From: Chara braunii | Taxonomy: Eukaryota; Streptophyta; Charophyceae; Charales; Characeae | DNA: 23,922 nucleotides | Direction of reading: 5' to 3' | Assembly: GCA_003427395.1 (NCBI GenBank) | Contig: BFEA01000040.1 | Coordinates: forward strand, 1,268,425-1,292,346 | Shown here: one piece after another, positions 1 to 8,736 of the stretch | Layout: every line of letters begins with the position of its first letter | Position numbering within the stretch: position 1 is the first letter of the stretch | Notes under the pieces: generated by a model | The model's input: the letters and a program-made list of their open reading frames with translations, nothing else | The model's database searches: none | Told to the model about the DNA's origin: nothing | Program-made: the position numbers and the translations under genes

Positions 1-944
1 GTAGTGAGTCGTTGCGTAGTTTATTTTTAGGAGAATGTCACGATGCAACTGGTCATTTTGGCTACAAAAAGACATCAGCGAACTTAGTACAAAGAATATG
101 GTGGCCTTCTATGATGATAGATGCAAAACGCTATGTTGAAACTTGTCAGGTTTGCCAAAGAGACAAACCAAGGACTCAGGCTCCGCTTGGGCTGATCAAG
201 CCCTTGCCGATTCCTGAAGGACCAGGTCAGAGTGTGTCTATGGATCTCATGGACACCCTTGTGACCAGCAAGTCTGGAAAGAGGCATATCTTTGTTATAG
301 TGGACCGTTTTACAGAGTACGCAAGACTGATTGCTATGCCAGAAACAGCTAAAACTGACTACGTCATCAAACTGTTTATGGATAATTGGGTACAGGATTT
401 TGGTTTGCCTACTTGCATCGTTAGCGATAGGGATGTGAGATTCACAAGTGAACTGTGGCAGTCAACTGCTGAACAGATGGGCACCAAACTCCAAATGACT
501 TCAGGGAATCATCCTGAGTCAAATGGCCAAGCAGAACAGATGAACCGGGTAGTACAGCACCTGCTTCGGCATTACATTAAACCAAGTCAGGATGACTGGG
601 ATGAGAAGTTACCTCTCGCCGCCAGCTTGTACAACAATGTTGTGCACAGTACAACCGGTATGACTCCCAACCAGTTACATCTTGGTTGGAAGCCCAGAAG
701 TGCATTGGACTTTCTGCTACCAGAAAGACACTCCACTGCAGCACCTGGCAGCATAGAGTTTGTTGTCAAATATGAACAGATGTTGCAGCAGGCCGTTGAA
801 CATATTAGGAAGTCTCAAGATGCTAGGATTGCATCTGAGAATAAGCATAGACGGCCCTCTAACTTTCAGGTGGGTGAACGAGTCTGGGTAAAGTCATCTG
901 AAATAGGTCAGGAGTTGGGGATATCCAGAAAACTGATGTGCTGA
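1..944 (+). pseudogene. Ty3/gypsy-type retrotransposon integrase, partial (left edge)
   Basis: This is the integrase part of an LTR-retrotransposon polyprotein; integrase inserts the element cDNA into the host chromosome. The frame is open to the window edge (first full codon at 3), so protease, RT and RNase H would lie outside. Numbering from nt 12, an HHCC zinc-binding module is visible (H10, H15, C45, C48), followed by the catalytic core with D78 (in SVSMDLMD), D139 (in IVSDRDVRF) and E175 (in ESNGQAEQMNR). The last two have 35 residues between them, the DD35E spacing of retroviral and LTR-element integrases. The C-terminal module starts (FQVGERVWVKSSEIG) but the frame stops at ISRKLMC, so the GPY/F segment and any chromodomain are missing. 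No LTR was recognised downstream. The catalytic triad is intact but the C-terminus is cut, so I read it as a decayed or truncated copy. Family call is firm; clade is not. Confidence 0.9.
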
Positions 945-1100
945 ACCAACAAATACCCATCATCATTAGGCGACGTATAGAGAGAAGAATATGAGTAATC
1001 GATCCCCTTTACATCCACATCCCCTAAGAACACCCACATAACAAGATCGTTGTACCCTTGTTACTAACATAGTCATAGGTAGCAGCCTAAAGGTTACAGA

Positions 1101-1125
1101 TTTAGGGTTTAGGGTTTAGGGTTTA
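1101..1125 (+). repeat. Interstitial plant-type telomere repeat (TTTAGGG)n
   Basis: Three perfect TTTAGGG units followed by TTTA. This is the telomere unit of most plants and many green algae, also found in some other algal groups. It is too short to be a chromosome end and sits inside unrelated sequence, so it is an interstitial tract. It is one of the lineage clues for the window. Confidence 0.8.
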
Positions 1126-1461
1126 TGTTGAAGCACACATACCTCACTGTTCCCTGCCTCCATAGTTCCGCCTGAACTCTGGCAGAGCTCCCGCAATCGC
1201 CCTGTCATTGGTCACATACAACTCATGCAATCGATTGCTGGCTCTTAGTGTTAGCTGAGGTCAGGGTTAACTTAACGGGGATCTGACCCTAATCAACAAG
1301 TTGAGGGGCGTGTATATGAGAGGATCACACAAAGACAAGTATGGAGGAGGATGGAGGAGGTGGGCACCATGATAGCGTCTCCCTCCTCTCCAATGCCCCA
1401 TACTCCCCTTTTCTGGCCCTGTATGATGCCTAATGATAACAATCAGAATAACGACACAAAA

Positions 1462-1500
1462 TAATAATAATAATAATAATGATAATAATAATAATAAAAA
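1462..1500. repeat. AAT/TAA microsatellite
   Basis: Imperfect (TAA)n tract with GAT interruptions. A more degenerate AT-rich continuation reaches about 1560. Confidence 0.8.
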
Positions 1501-2269
1501 TAACAATATTAACGATAATAATAAGTAATAGTAGCAATAATAACCATAATAATAATAATTGCGCGGCATACGAGCGTGATGATATACAGAACCAAGTTGC
1601 GAAATCACACAGATGTCCGAGTAGAGATGTACAGACCGAGTGCAGAATCCGTCAAAATGGGAAAACATAAAGAAACAACGGGCCAATGTTCGCATTCATG
1701 CGCCACATCAGTAAGGCATTCAGGGTCGCTCTTCCTTCGCGTGGCATCCAACCTGCGTGTCTGTCTGTCCATCTCAACCGTTTGCCTGTCTCAGGCTGTT
1801 GGTTGGTCTCAAATTGTGTCTGTCCCCGTCTGTGTCTATAGTACTTTAGACCGTGTCTGTCCCAGTCTGTACTGTACGTTCCCGCAGTGCGACTGCACTT
1901 AGTCAGCGGTGCGTCCTTATGCAGCCAGCGGTATAGCCCTGCTCAGTCCAGGTCCAGTCAAGCAAGTACCGTATGGGACTGTGTGCACCATGGGTATGGA
2001 AAAGGGCAGACCAACTAGTTTCAGAAATATAAATCAGGAGGCAGCGCCCAGCCTTTCATTCATTCCTGCGTGAGCCATGCGTAAAAGCTGCTACAGCGGC
2101 CTGTGCTACGGTGGTCTGCAGGATGCCCGGAGAGAGAAGTGGGCAAGAAGAAGTATGTAGCCATAGCGGTATGAGCATGGCTGTCGGTGGTGCAGCATGT
2201 ACGGGCATGCAAAGTGTCGCGTGTGTGTTTCCCCGTGCGCATCACTATGTGTGTGACTGTGCCACCGAC

Positions 2270-2399
2270 TGGGTACAACTGCGTCGCTGTGTACAGCGGT
2301 GTCATTGTGTACAGTTGTATCCCTGTGTACAACTGCGTCACTGTGTGCAGCGGTGTCATTGTGTACAGTTGTATCCCTGTGTACAACTGCGTCACTGTT
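2270..2399. repeat. 18-bp minisatellite with a 54-bp higher-order repeat
   Basis: Seven consecutive 18-bp monomers can be read from 2270 to 2395, most starting TGTGTACA, followed by a broken eighth (TGTTTGTC). There are three variants: A ends CAGCGGTGTCAT, B ends CAGTTGTATCCC, C ends CAACTGCGTCAC. The order is C-A-B-C-A-B-C. The 54-bp ABC block therefore repeats, with one difference (TGTGTAC to TGTGTGC at about 2347). Because 18 is divisible by 3, several frames stay open as six-residue repeats. I see no reason to call a gene. Confidence 0.9.
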
Positions 2400-2884
2400 T
2401 GTCTTAACGCATCGCTGCCCAACTGGCTTTCGTGCACATGCCGCCTGCTGATAGTGCACAAGCATCTCAGCAGCACTTCCGTACTTCTCACCGAAGGACA
2501 AATTTTCTCTGAAATTGTCGCTGGTCAGTCCTTATATTGACCAGGACTAAGCCCCAACTCATCCCAGCCTCTGCTCTCATTTGGCTTGACCAGGCACTGT
2601 GCCACTTTGCCCACGACCTGTTTGCTTCAGAAAGTCATTCCCGAATCTTGGAGGCGTGCTGCTGCCCGGACCTGGGAGTAGCAACTTTCATCCGTGGAAC
2701 GTGACTTTCGACTGTGGGATACAACCCCTACCTTGTCTGTCTGTCCGTTCCTGTCTGTGAGTCTGTTGCCTAGCTGTATGTCCGTCTGCATGCCCGTTTT
2801 GTTTGTTTATCTCCATGTGTTTCCTCCTACCTCTTCTTCCTCTTCACCTCTTCTCCCTTTTTCATGCACTGCTTATGCGAGGAA
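2400..2884. other. No supported feature
   Basis: Mixed sequence with pyrimidine-rich stretches (about 2730-2870). No recognised coding, RNA or transposon signature. Confidence 0.4.
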
Positions 2885-3345
2885 ATGAGCAATAGCGAAA
2901 CTCAGAACCATGCCGCATCATACATATGAAAACAGATAGTAGTGCCCCNGAACCAAAAGCAGAATTGCATTACGGTTCACACCAAATAAGAGTACAGTAA
3001 AAGCTCATAATCGACAATGCGGCAATAGTCTCATCATCACCAACCCAGAACCAATGTCGGCGTCCTATCTGGGCTTGGTGCTCAGACTACAGTCGGCAGA
3101 TCTATCTACGTAGGGAAGATGAGCAACAGTGAACTCCAAAATCAACAGCATCATACACGTGTGACCAGATAGGCGTGACATCGAACCAACAGTAGAGCTG
3201 CCTTACGAGTTTCACTAATTAAGAAGACGCGAAGAGCTCATAACTGACAATGCTGGTATAATCTCATCATCAATAAAACCCAATGTTGACTGCCTATCTG
3301 GCGTTCAGCGCTCAGACTACAGTCCGCACAACTACTATTTGCTTA
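2885..3345. repeat. Diverged tandem duplication, about 234-bp period
   Basis: Unit 1 starts at 2885 and unit 2 at 3119, both with ATGAGCAA. The order of matching blocks is kept: GCATCATACA, then AGATAG, AGCTCATAA, GACAATGC, TCTCATCATCA, CCTATCTGG and CTCAGACTACAGTC. A weaker third partial match lies at about 4018-4085 (CACAGACTACAGACGGCAG). An ambiguous base is at 2949. Function unknown; it looks like decayed repetitive DNA. Confidence 0.8.
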
Positions 3346-4151
3346 CTAATTGGCAATGCAACTGTAGACGTCAGCAGCCAGTGAAGTACTTGAAGATGTC
3401 ACTCTAGGCAGACCATCTCCAATGCCAGGTACGTGCCCTCGCATCATCATCATCATCATCCCTTTCTCCGCCTCCCTGTGTCTGTGTGATGGTTCAGTGA
3501 AACTCTGACGAAACAGTTCGTCGCAGCCATTCGTCTGTTTGTCCTCGTCTCCCTCTTTGCCTACTGTTTTACCTCATATATATATATATACTGTTTGACT
3601 ACATATACACATATGTATCTAACCCACGCAGGTGATACTCTTTCTTTCTCTCCCTCTCTCTTTATCTCTCTCTCTCTCTATCTTACACATACACACACAA
3701 ACCGTACATCAGAGATCACTCGCTGCGCAGTTCGCCTCCGTGGCTCCGCGTCCTGGCCCACCTCCAATACCATCAGGTACGTATCTTGAACCTTCCTTCT
3801 CTTCCTACCCCCGCCATCTCTCTCTCTTTCCAACACTACTCTAAGCCCCTATAGCACTGTTGTATCCGGTAGTGGTGCAACCCAGAACAAAGACCGACCT
3901 CTTTCGCATAGTACAAGATAGCGCTGCGGAATGCTGGAATACCAATGATCAGCACGATCAACGTGCAATGCAGACCAAACATACATCATCACTATCGCAA
4001 GGTGTGAAGGGACCTGATGCTCACAGACTACAGACGGCAGATTCTATTCAGCCTATACTACAATGCCATCTGTCTGCACGTACGGGAAGTGAGAACTGCG
4101 GCAAGTTTTGTTTGAAATAATAAGAACAAATAAAATTAATAATAATAATAA
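3346..4151. other. Unassigned region with microsatellites and donor-like motifs
   Basis: Contains (CAT)n at about 3443-3460, (TA)n at about 3578-3591 and CT-rich stretches near 3640-3680. Two strong splice-donor-like sites occur at about 3427 (CCAGGTACGT) and 3775 (TCAGGTACGT), each after a CTCCAAT-type string. They may belong to untranslated exons or repeat modules. No coding exon can be assigned. Confidence 0.4.
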
Positions 4152-4159
4152 TAATAATG

Positions 4160-4446
4160 CTAGGCTACCAGAGTGGCCCGGGGTCACTTGCCCGGCCGTG
4201 CCAAAATAATTAAAAAAAAATAAATAAAATAAAATAGTTTTGAATTTTATTTTTTATTTTAAATTTGGTGAAGAATTTCGATGTGACCCTGAGGCAAAAG
4301 TTGTTCGGTTTATTTTTCTGCATAACATAGTTTTTTTTCAGAAGTTTTGATTTTTTTTTTTATTATTATTTTTTTTTGCTGGGACCTTACCTGATCCTTG
4401 CACGGGCTGGCCACCCGGGACCCGGGCGGCCCGGCTGGTAGCCTAG
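4160..4446. mobile_element. MITE copy 1 (287 bp), 12-bp TIR, 8-bp target duplication
   Basis: The ends are perfect 12-bp inverted repeats: CTAGGCTACCAG at 4160 and CTGGTAGCCTAG ending at 4446. The flanks carry a perfect 8-bp direct repeat TAATAATG (4152-4159 and 4447-4454). Next to the ends are GC-rich blocks (GGCCCGGGG, CCCGGGCGGCCCGG) that could extend pairing; the middle is A/T-rich with T runs. It is too short to encode a transposase, so it is non-autonomous. An 8-bp duplication fits hAT and a few other DNA-transposon superfamilies. A related copy lies at 8737-9015. The left flank sits in an AAT microsatellite, so part of the 8-bp match could be chance, but the final G supports it. Confidence 0.88.
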
Positions 4447-4454
4447 TAATAATG

Positions 4455-5147
4455 ATAATAATAACACTAATAATAATAATAATATTAATGCGAGGGAGAT
4501 GAGTGATAATGATCTTCAGAGATCAGCAGCACCGTTTCTTGTTTTGTGCTGTGCAACTCTGGACCTTTCTGAGAAATCCAGCCCGTTGCCCCATTGATGT
4601 TTGGTAAATATTCAGAATCAGACTGTGTTTAATGTGCTCTCTCGATATGTTTGTGATCAAGCGATTTTGCATGTACGCCCCGTGCTTACTTGTTGGCCCG
4701 GGGAAGTTGTTGGAAGGCGCCTCCAACTATAGGAGCGCCACTGATGTTAGGCAGGTTTTGCACTATATGAATGAAACAATCAGCATTCAATCTGCCTGGC
4801 AGTTGCTCTTCGGGCGGGGACTTGTCGGGAGTAGCATTCACATGAGGGCCATAATGCGGGGCACACATTTCCAGGACGACAAAGGCAAGGAAGGAACGAA
4901 ATAGCACGTGTCAGAGTTACATAATGGACAGCTTGGCACAATCTCACGCATACACAGACGAAGAGAAGGGATCAGACGAAGAAGAGGAAGGGAATCAGAC
5001 GAAGACGAGGGGATCAGACGAAGAAGAGGGGAAAAGGTGGGAATATCGTCAACACTAAGTCTCGTTACAAGTCCCAAATAGTCCCTCTTCAAATGTCTGA
5101 ATCCCAATGCCGAGCCTGAATCCAAAGTCGTCAAGTCCCAAAGTCAC

Positions 5148-5150
<3 letters not shown>
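4455..5150. other. No supported feature
   Basis: Starts with AAT-rich sequence. A short GAAGAGGGGATCAGACGA-type repeat occurs at about 4960-5035. No recognised gene. Confidence 0.4.

Positions 5151-5217
<67 letters not shown>
5151..5217. repeat. (CT)n microsatellite, about 33 units
   Basis: Uninterrupted TC/CT repeat followed by a CTT/CTC-rich pyrimidine tract to about 5275. Confidence 0.97.
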
Positions 5218-5220
<3 letters not shown>

Positions 5221-5523
5221 TCCTTTTTCTCTTCTCCTCCTTCTTCCTCCTCTTCTTCTCTTTCTAATTCTTCTCTCTGTGCCTGTGTATCTTCCTCCGT
5301 CACGCGCGTCGTTCCTTCAATTTCCTTCGTGCGTTTGTTGTCGCCTCCGCACGCTCGGCCGAGCTCAAGCTCGTCATTGGCCGCTGCGTCGATAGAGTAT
5401 CTGCCCGCGCGCCTTCTCTTTTTCCTTTGCTATCCCGCTCGCCACCCCCCTGTGTTCTCGCTTCCCGTACTAATCTCACTTTCTGGCACTTTATAATAGC
5501 ACCCGTGGATGATATCAGATCAC

Positions 5524-5572
<49 letters not shown>
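5524..5572. repeat. (TAA)n microsatellite
   Basis: About 15 uninterrupted TAA units. Confidence 0.95.
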
Positions 5573-5689
5573 GATAATAAATGTATACTGGCCATCTTTC
5601 CGGTCCGATACAGTCACGGCGAGGGTGCGTTGCATTCGGGGTCGGCAGTCGGTCTCTTTCCTCCTATTGTGGCGAGTGCTCTCTCCCTT

Positions 5690-6022
5690 CTCCCTCTCTC
5701 CCTCTCTCTCTCTCTCTCACACACGCACACACACACACACACACACACACGTAGCGGATACCTTGATGTTGCAGCGGAAGGTGCGATCGATCTGCTCGAT
5801 CGTTTCGCTCATCCCTTCGATGGATGTTGAGCGCAGTCAGCCGCGGCCTCTGGGACTACCCATTGCCAGGTACGTTGCCCAGCGATCGATCGTAGTACTC
5901 TCTCTCTCTCCCTCTCTCTCCCTCTCTCTCTCTCTCTCTCACACGTAGTCCGCAGACACTGAGAAGTCAGATAGAGAGAGGGTGAAGAAGAGATGGTGGA
6001 CTTAGAAGAGGAAGAAGAAGAA

Positions 6023-6063
<41 letters not shown>

Positions 6064-6234
6064 ACATTCCATCGATCGGATGAGCAAAAACGGAATGAAT
6101 CTTCCGCTGAAACGTGGAAATATACCCTGCCACTTTTGATTCGCTCATCTGTCGATCCAAGTAGCGTGCAGCGAACCGCGGGTGGGTGACTTGGCTGTTG
6201 GCCAAGGTTGGAGACTTATCGTCTCTCTCACACT

Positions 6235-6270
<36 letters not shown>

Positions 6271-6419
6271 TACATGAGTAGCGGTAGATTCATTCCTTTT
6301 TAGCTCCTCTGTATCGATGGAAAGGCCGTGAGTTCCCTGCTACGCGATTTGTTCCCCACTGAACTTCAAAATGAGAATGAATCTTCCGAGGTAACGCGGG
6401 AAGATTCATTCCTCTCTCG

Positions 6420-6470
<51 letters not shown>

Positions 6471-6480
6471 ACACATACAG
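5690..6480. repeat. Cluster of compound (CT)n(CA)n microsatellites in repeated modules
   Basis: CT tracts run directly into CA tracts at about 5690-5750, 6022-6066 and 6222-6267. There is a CT tract at about 5899-5940 and a CA tract at about 6426-6475. Two of the compound tracts are followed by GTAGCGG (about 5751 and 6278), so microsatellite and flank seem to have been copied together. The spacers share GAATGAATCTTCCG (6093 and 6375). Confidence 0.85.
6375..6411. repeat. Perfect 13-bp inverted repeat (hairpin)
   Basis: GAATGAATCTTCC (6375-6387) pairs perfectly with GGAAGATTCATTC (6399-6411) across an 11-base loop. A related but unpaired copy of the left arm is at about 6093. Not followed by a T run. 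Role unknown. Confidence 0.75.
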
Positions 6481-6707
6481 ATGTAGTAATGAATATATCC
6501 ATATTTTAGCGATAAATTCATCTATTTATTTGTTTATTTATTTATTTTATTTATTTATTGATTGATTGATTGATTTATTTATTTCTTCTGTTTTATTTAT
6601 CGTATCGATGTACTATGAGGTAGTCGGGGACTTACCCGCTCTCCCTCTCTTTCGTTGTCGTCGCAGTCAGCGTCGTCGTTGTCGCCGTAGGTGAATCGCC
6701 CTTTCCG

Positions 6708-6960
6708 GCGGCAACCCGTCGAGACCACCACGATCCAGACACTTCACCGGCCCATTCAATCGGTAGGAGCGATGACAGTGCTTGCAAAGGACGTGGTCAT
6801 AATCAGTGCGAGTTGATGACTCGCGTTTACTAGGCATTCCGTGCTCAAGATCGATAATAAATCAATCTATCCCCGTCACGATGAACCTTAGGAAGCTTTC
6901 CGGGGCCTTTCGACCCAGGCAAACGACTCGTCGGAGTCGTCAGTATAGCGCACGTGCAGC
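6708..6960 (-). pseudogene. Diverged 18S (SSU) rRNA 3'-region fragment, copy A
   Basis: Read on the minus strand, this matches the 3' quarter of eukaryotic nuclear 18S rRNA. On the plus strand the key strings are CTTCACCGG followed by CCATTCAATCGGTAGGAGCG (complement of the universally conserved helix-44 region), GATGACTCGCGTTTACTAGG, and the CCCCGTCACGATGAA region. The end near GTATAGCGCACGTGCAGC also matches. Conserved positions are altered (for example extra sequence around 6768-6790), so it is not a working rRNA and there is no surrounding rDNA. It is a fossil insertion, part of a module repeated at 7608-7835. Confidence 0.82.
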
Positions 6961-7218
6961 AAGGTAAGCCTTCCTCTCTCTCTATCTCGTCCTCTCCCAT
7001 ACACACAAGTACACATATCCATGCTCATCTCACACGCACTCACACATTCACGCGAGTAGAATTAGTCGTGTATAGTCCATGCTTTAACGTCTGATTCATG
7101 GAATCTTGCCCATCCCGTAGATGGATGTATCGCGAGTTTAGTTGTGCGCTTCACATATGCACACGCATTAGTAATAGACTTAAATGTATATTTCCATATG
7201 CTAGCGGTAGATTCATCT

Positions 7219-7290
7219 GTTTTTATTATTTTATTTATTTATTTATTGATTTATTTATTTATTTATTGATTTATTTATTTATTTTTATTT
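7219..7290. repeat. ATTT microsatellite-like tract
   Basis: Imperfect (TTTA)n with TTGA variants; a similar tract lies at about 6520-6600 in the paired module. Confidence 0.85.
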
Positions 7291-7536
7291 TTATCCTATC
7301 GATGAATCACGAGGTAAGCCGGGAGATTGAAGGCTTACCTGTTCTCGTTCCCGCTCCTCGTCGTCGAGTCGTCGTCGTCGTTGTCAGCTCGTCGTCGCTG
7401 TCAGCCTGTCGTCGTCGTCAGCCCGTCCGTCGACGTCGTCTGTCGCCAGGTAAGTATCCTTTTCAGATCCCCTGCGCGCACATTCCCGCACGCTTCATCT
7501 CCACTTGCGTAGTCTTTTTTCTTTTCCTTCGCGCTC

Positions 7537-7618
7537 TCCTTCTCCTCCTTCCTCTCCTCTTCTCCTTCTTCCTCTTCTTCTTCCTCCTTCTTCCTTCTTC
7601 TCATTTCTTCTTCTCCCT
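7537..7618. repeat. CTT/CTC pyrimidine tract
   Basis: Imperfect CTTCTC repeat joined directly to the 18S fragment. The 18S gene has a pyrimidine-rich string at this spot on the antisense strand, so the tract may have expanded from it. Confidence 0.8.
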
Positions 7619-7835
7619 CTAAATGATAAGGTTCAATGATCTTCTCACAGCACTCCCAGCGGCAAACTGCCGAGATCACCTTGATCCTGGCACTTCACCG
7701 GCCCATTCAATCCGTAGGAGCGACGAAGATGAGTGCGGAGGGCAGGGACGTAATCAGCGTGAGCTGATGGCTCGCGCTTACTAGGCATTCCTCGTTCAAG
7801 ATCGATAATTACACAGTCTACCCCCGTCGCGCGCG
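7608..7835 (-). pseudogene. Diverged 18S (SSU) rRNA 3'-region fragment, copy B
   Basis: Second antisense 18S-like piece, reaching closer to the rRNA 3' end than copy A. On the plus strand, CTAAATGATAAGGTTCA matches the region just inside the 18S 3' terminus. CTTCACCGG with CCATTCAATCCGTAGGAGCG matches helix 44, and GGGCAGGGACGTAATCAGCG then GCTCGCGCTTACTAGG and CCTCGTTCAAGATC match the next conserved helices. The order and direction are those of 18S. The stretch normally between GAGCGACG and GGGCAGGG is altered. Non-functional remnant. Confidence 0.86.
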
Positions 7836-7879
7836 AGCCCGCAGCCGTTTGCGCATCTCCCCTTCCTACATTCTCTCCC

Positions 7880-7912
7880 TTCTTCTTCTTCTTCTTCTTC
7901 TTCTTCTTCTTC
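7880..7912. repeat. (CTT)n microsatellite
   Basis: About ten CTT units, 45-75 bases upstream of the COR exon acceptor. It also lengthens the pyrimidine-rich stretch before that splice site. Confidence 0.9.
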
Positions 7913-7955
7913 CCTCCTTCTCCTGGCACTTCTTGATAGTACCAATGTATTGCAG

Positions 7956-8592
7956 ATCATGGAGAGGGTGCAAACGTTGGTGGTGAAGTCCAGTCTATCA
8001 AGGATTCCCCTTATGACTTGGACCAAGTTCCGTGGAATGTGCTGGCCAGGAGATATTGCAAGAGAGTATCAGGAGAGAAGTCCCAGTGGAGCACAATTAT
8101 CGGGACCTTGTAAGACTGCTTTGGATGGCAATCTCCTCCTGAAAGTCATGGTGAGCTATCTCCATGACATCGGGCAAGTTATTTGGTTTGAGCCAATGCC
8201 ATTTGTAATTACGAACCCCCAGTGGTTGCAGTTTCGTTGGTGAGCTCATCCCAACCGAATTTCATGCCAGTGGAGTCTTCAATGGGATCGCTGATGTGGA
8301 TCCTTTAGAACGAGTGTTCTCAGAAGCTGTTTCTGGGAAATGCGAGGTTGGTGTGCAGGATGTAGTAGATCTGATGTTGAGAATGGAGCTTGCCTATAAG
8401 GTCTGTGACGATCCCAAGAGCAGCCTGTTGATACCATCATGCCTTCCTCCTCGTCAAGATGGGGACATGATTAGTTGGAAAGTGGACAGGAAAAATGGGC
8501 ATGAACAGGAAGGCCGCTTTTTTGGATACCGGATTGAATGTAAAGACAAGACGCAGACAATGTTGACTGCAGGATTCTTCCATCGACTGCAG
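7956..8592 (+). CDS. TRN1-like ROCO protein, exon with COR domain N-part (one frameshift)
   Basis: Encodes the start of the COR (C-terminal of Roc) domain, the dimerisation and effector part of ROCO GTPases. It resembles plant TORNADO1: MTWTKFRGMC, then LLKVMVSYLHDIGQVIWFE, NPQWL, GELI, VVDLMLRMELAYKV, SLLIPSCLPP and LTAGFFHRLQ occur in the family order. The exon starts after a TTGCAG acceptor (7955) and ends CAG before GTAATG (8592/8593), phase 0 at both ends. NPQWL is in one frame (stop at 8241-8243) and GELI onward in the next. One extra base in the TTT run at 8232-8234 explains this; without it the exon has exactly 212 codons. It is either a real mutation or a base-call error. No LRR or Roc exon lies upstream on this strand in the window. 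The ATG at 7959 is internal, not a start. Confidence 0.88.
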
Positions 8593-8626
8593 GTAATGTG
8601 TATTCTGCCTTTTTTAAACGTTTCCA

Positions 8627-8650
8627 CCCCCCCCCCCCCCCCCCCCCCCC
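8627..8650. repeat. Poly-C run (24 C)
   Basis: Uninterrupted homopolymer 34 bases inside the intron; its length is unreliable in short-read data. Confidence 0.97.
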
Positions 8651-8736
8651 AAACGCTCAGACTGGCTGTTTCCTGTAGTTCGCTACAAGAAACTTCTGTT
8701 TTTTTTTTTTTTAAGTAATAGTTTCTCATTACCCAT

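Larger units (their letters stand above)
945..2269. other. Unassigned region after the integrase
   Basis: No supported gene. Short frames here lack recognisable motifs and several are microsatellite translations. It contains the telomere-like repeat and an AAT/TAA-rich stretch (about 1462-1560). I did not recognise an LTR or a polypurine tract belonging to the integrase element. Confidence 0.5.
6480..7340. repeat. Diverged duplicated module (TAGCGRTARATTCAT ... TATCGATG ... GAGGTA)
   Basis: Matching blocks in the same order start at about 6484 and 7165: AGTAAT, then ATATCCATAT or ATTTCCATAT, TAGCGATAAATTCATC or TAGCGGTAGATTCATC, a TTTA/ATTT-rich tract, and TATCGATG followed by GAGGTAGTC or GAGGTAAGC. 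A shorter third relative lies at about 6270-6350. In both long copies the module is followed by GTCGTCG-rich sequence and then an antisense 18S rRNA fragment, so the rRNA piece was probably duplicated with it. Confidence 0.7.

Noticed and set aside
2060-2540. Proteins with six-residue repeats (CVQLYP, VYSGVI and similar)
   Set aside because: Several frames are open only because the 18-bp minisatellite length is a multiple of three.
2885-3345. CRISPR array
   Set aside because: The repeats are long, diverged and only two to three in number, with no short regular repeats and unique spacers.
4160-4446. Reading the MITE inverted ends as a transcription terminator hairpin
   Set aside because: The arms are 260 bases apart and bounded by a target duplication, and a second copy exists.
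5107-6087. Several frames rich in SLSL, ERER, THTH or poly-Tyr
   Set aside because: They are direct translations of CT, GA, CA and TAA microsatellites.
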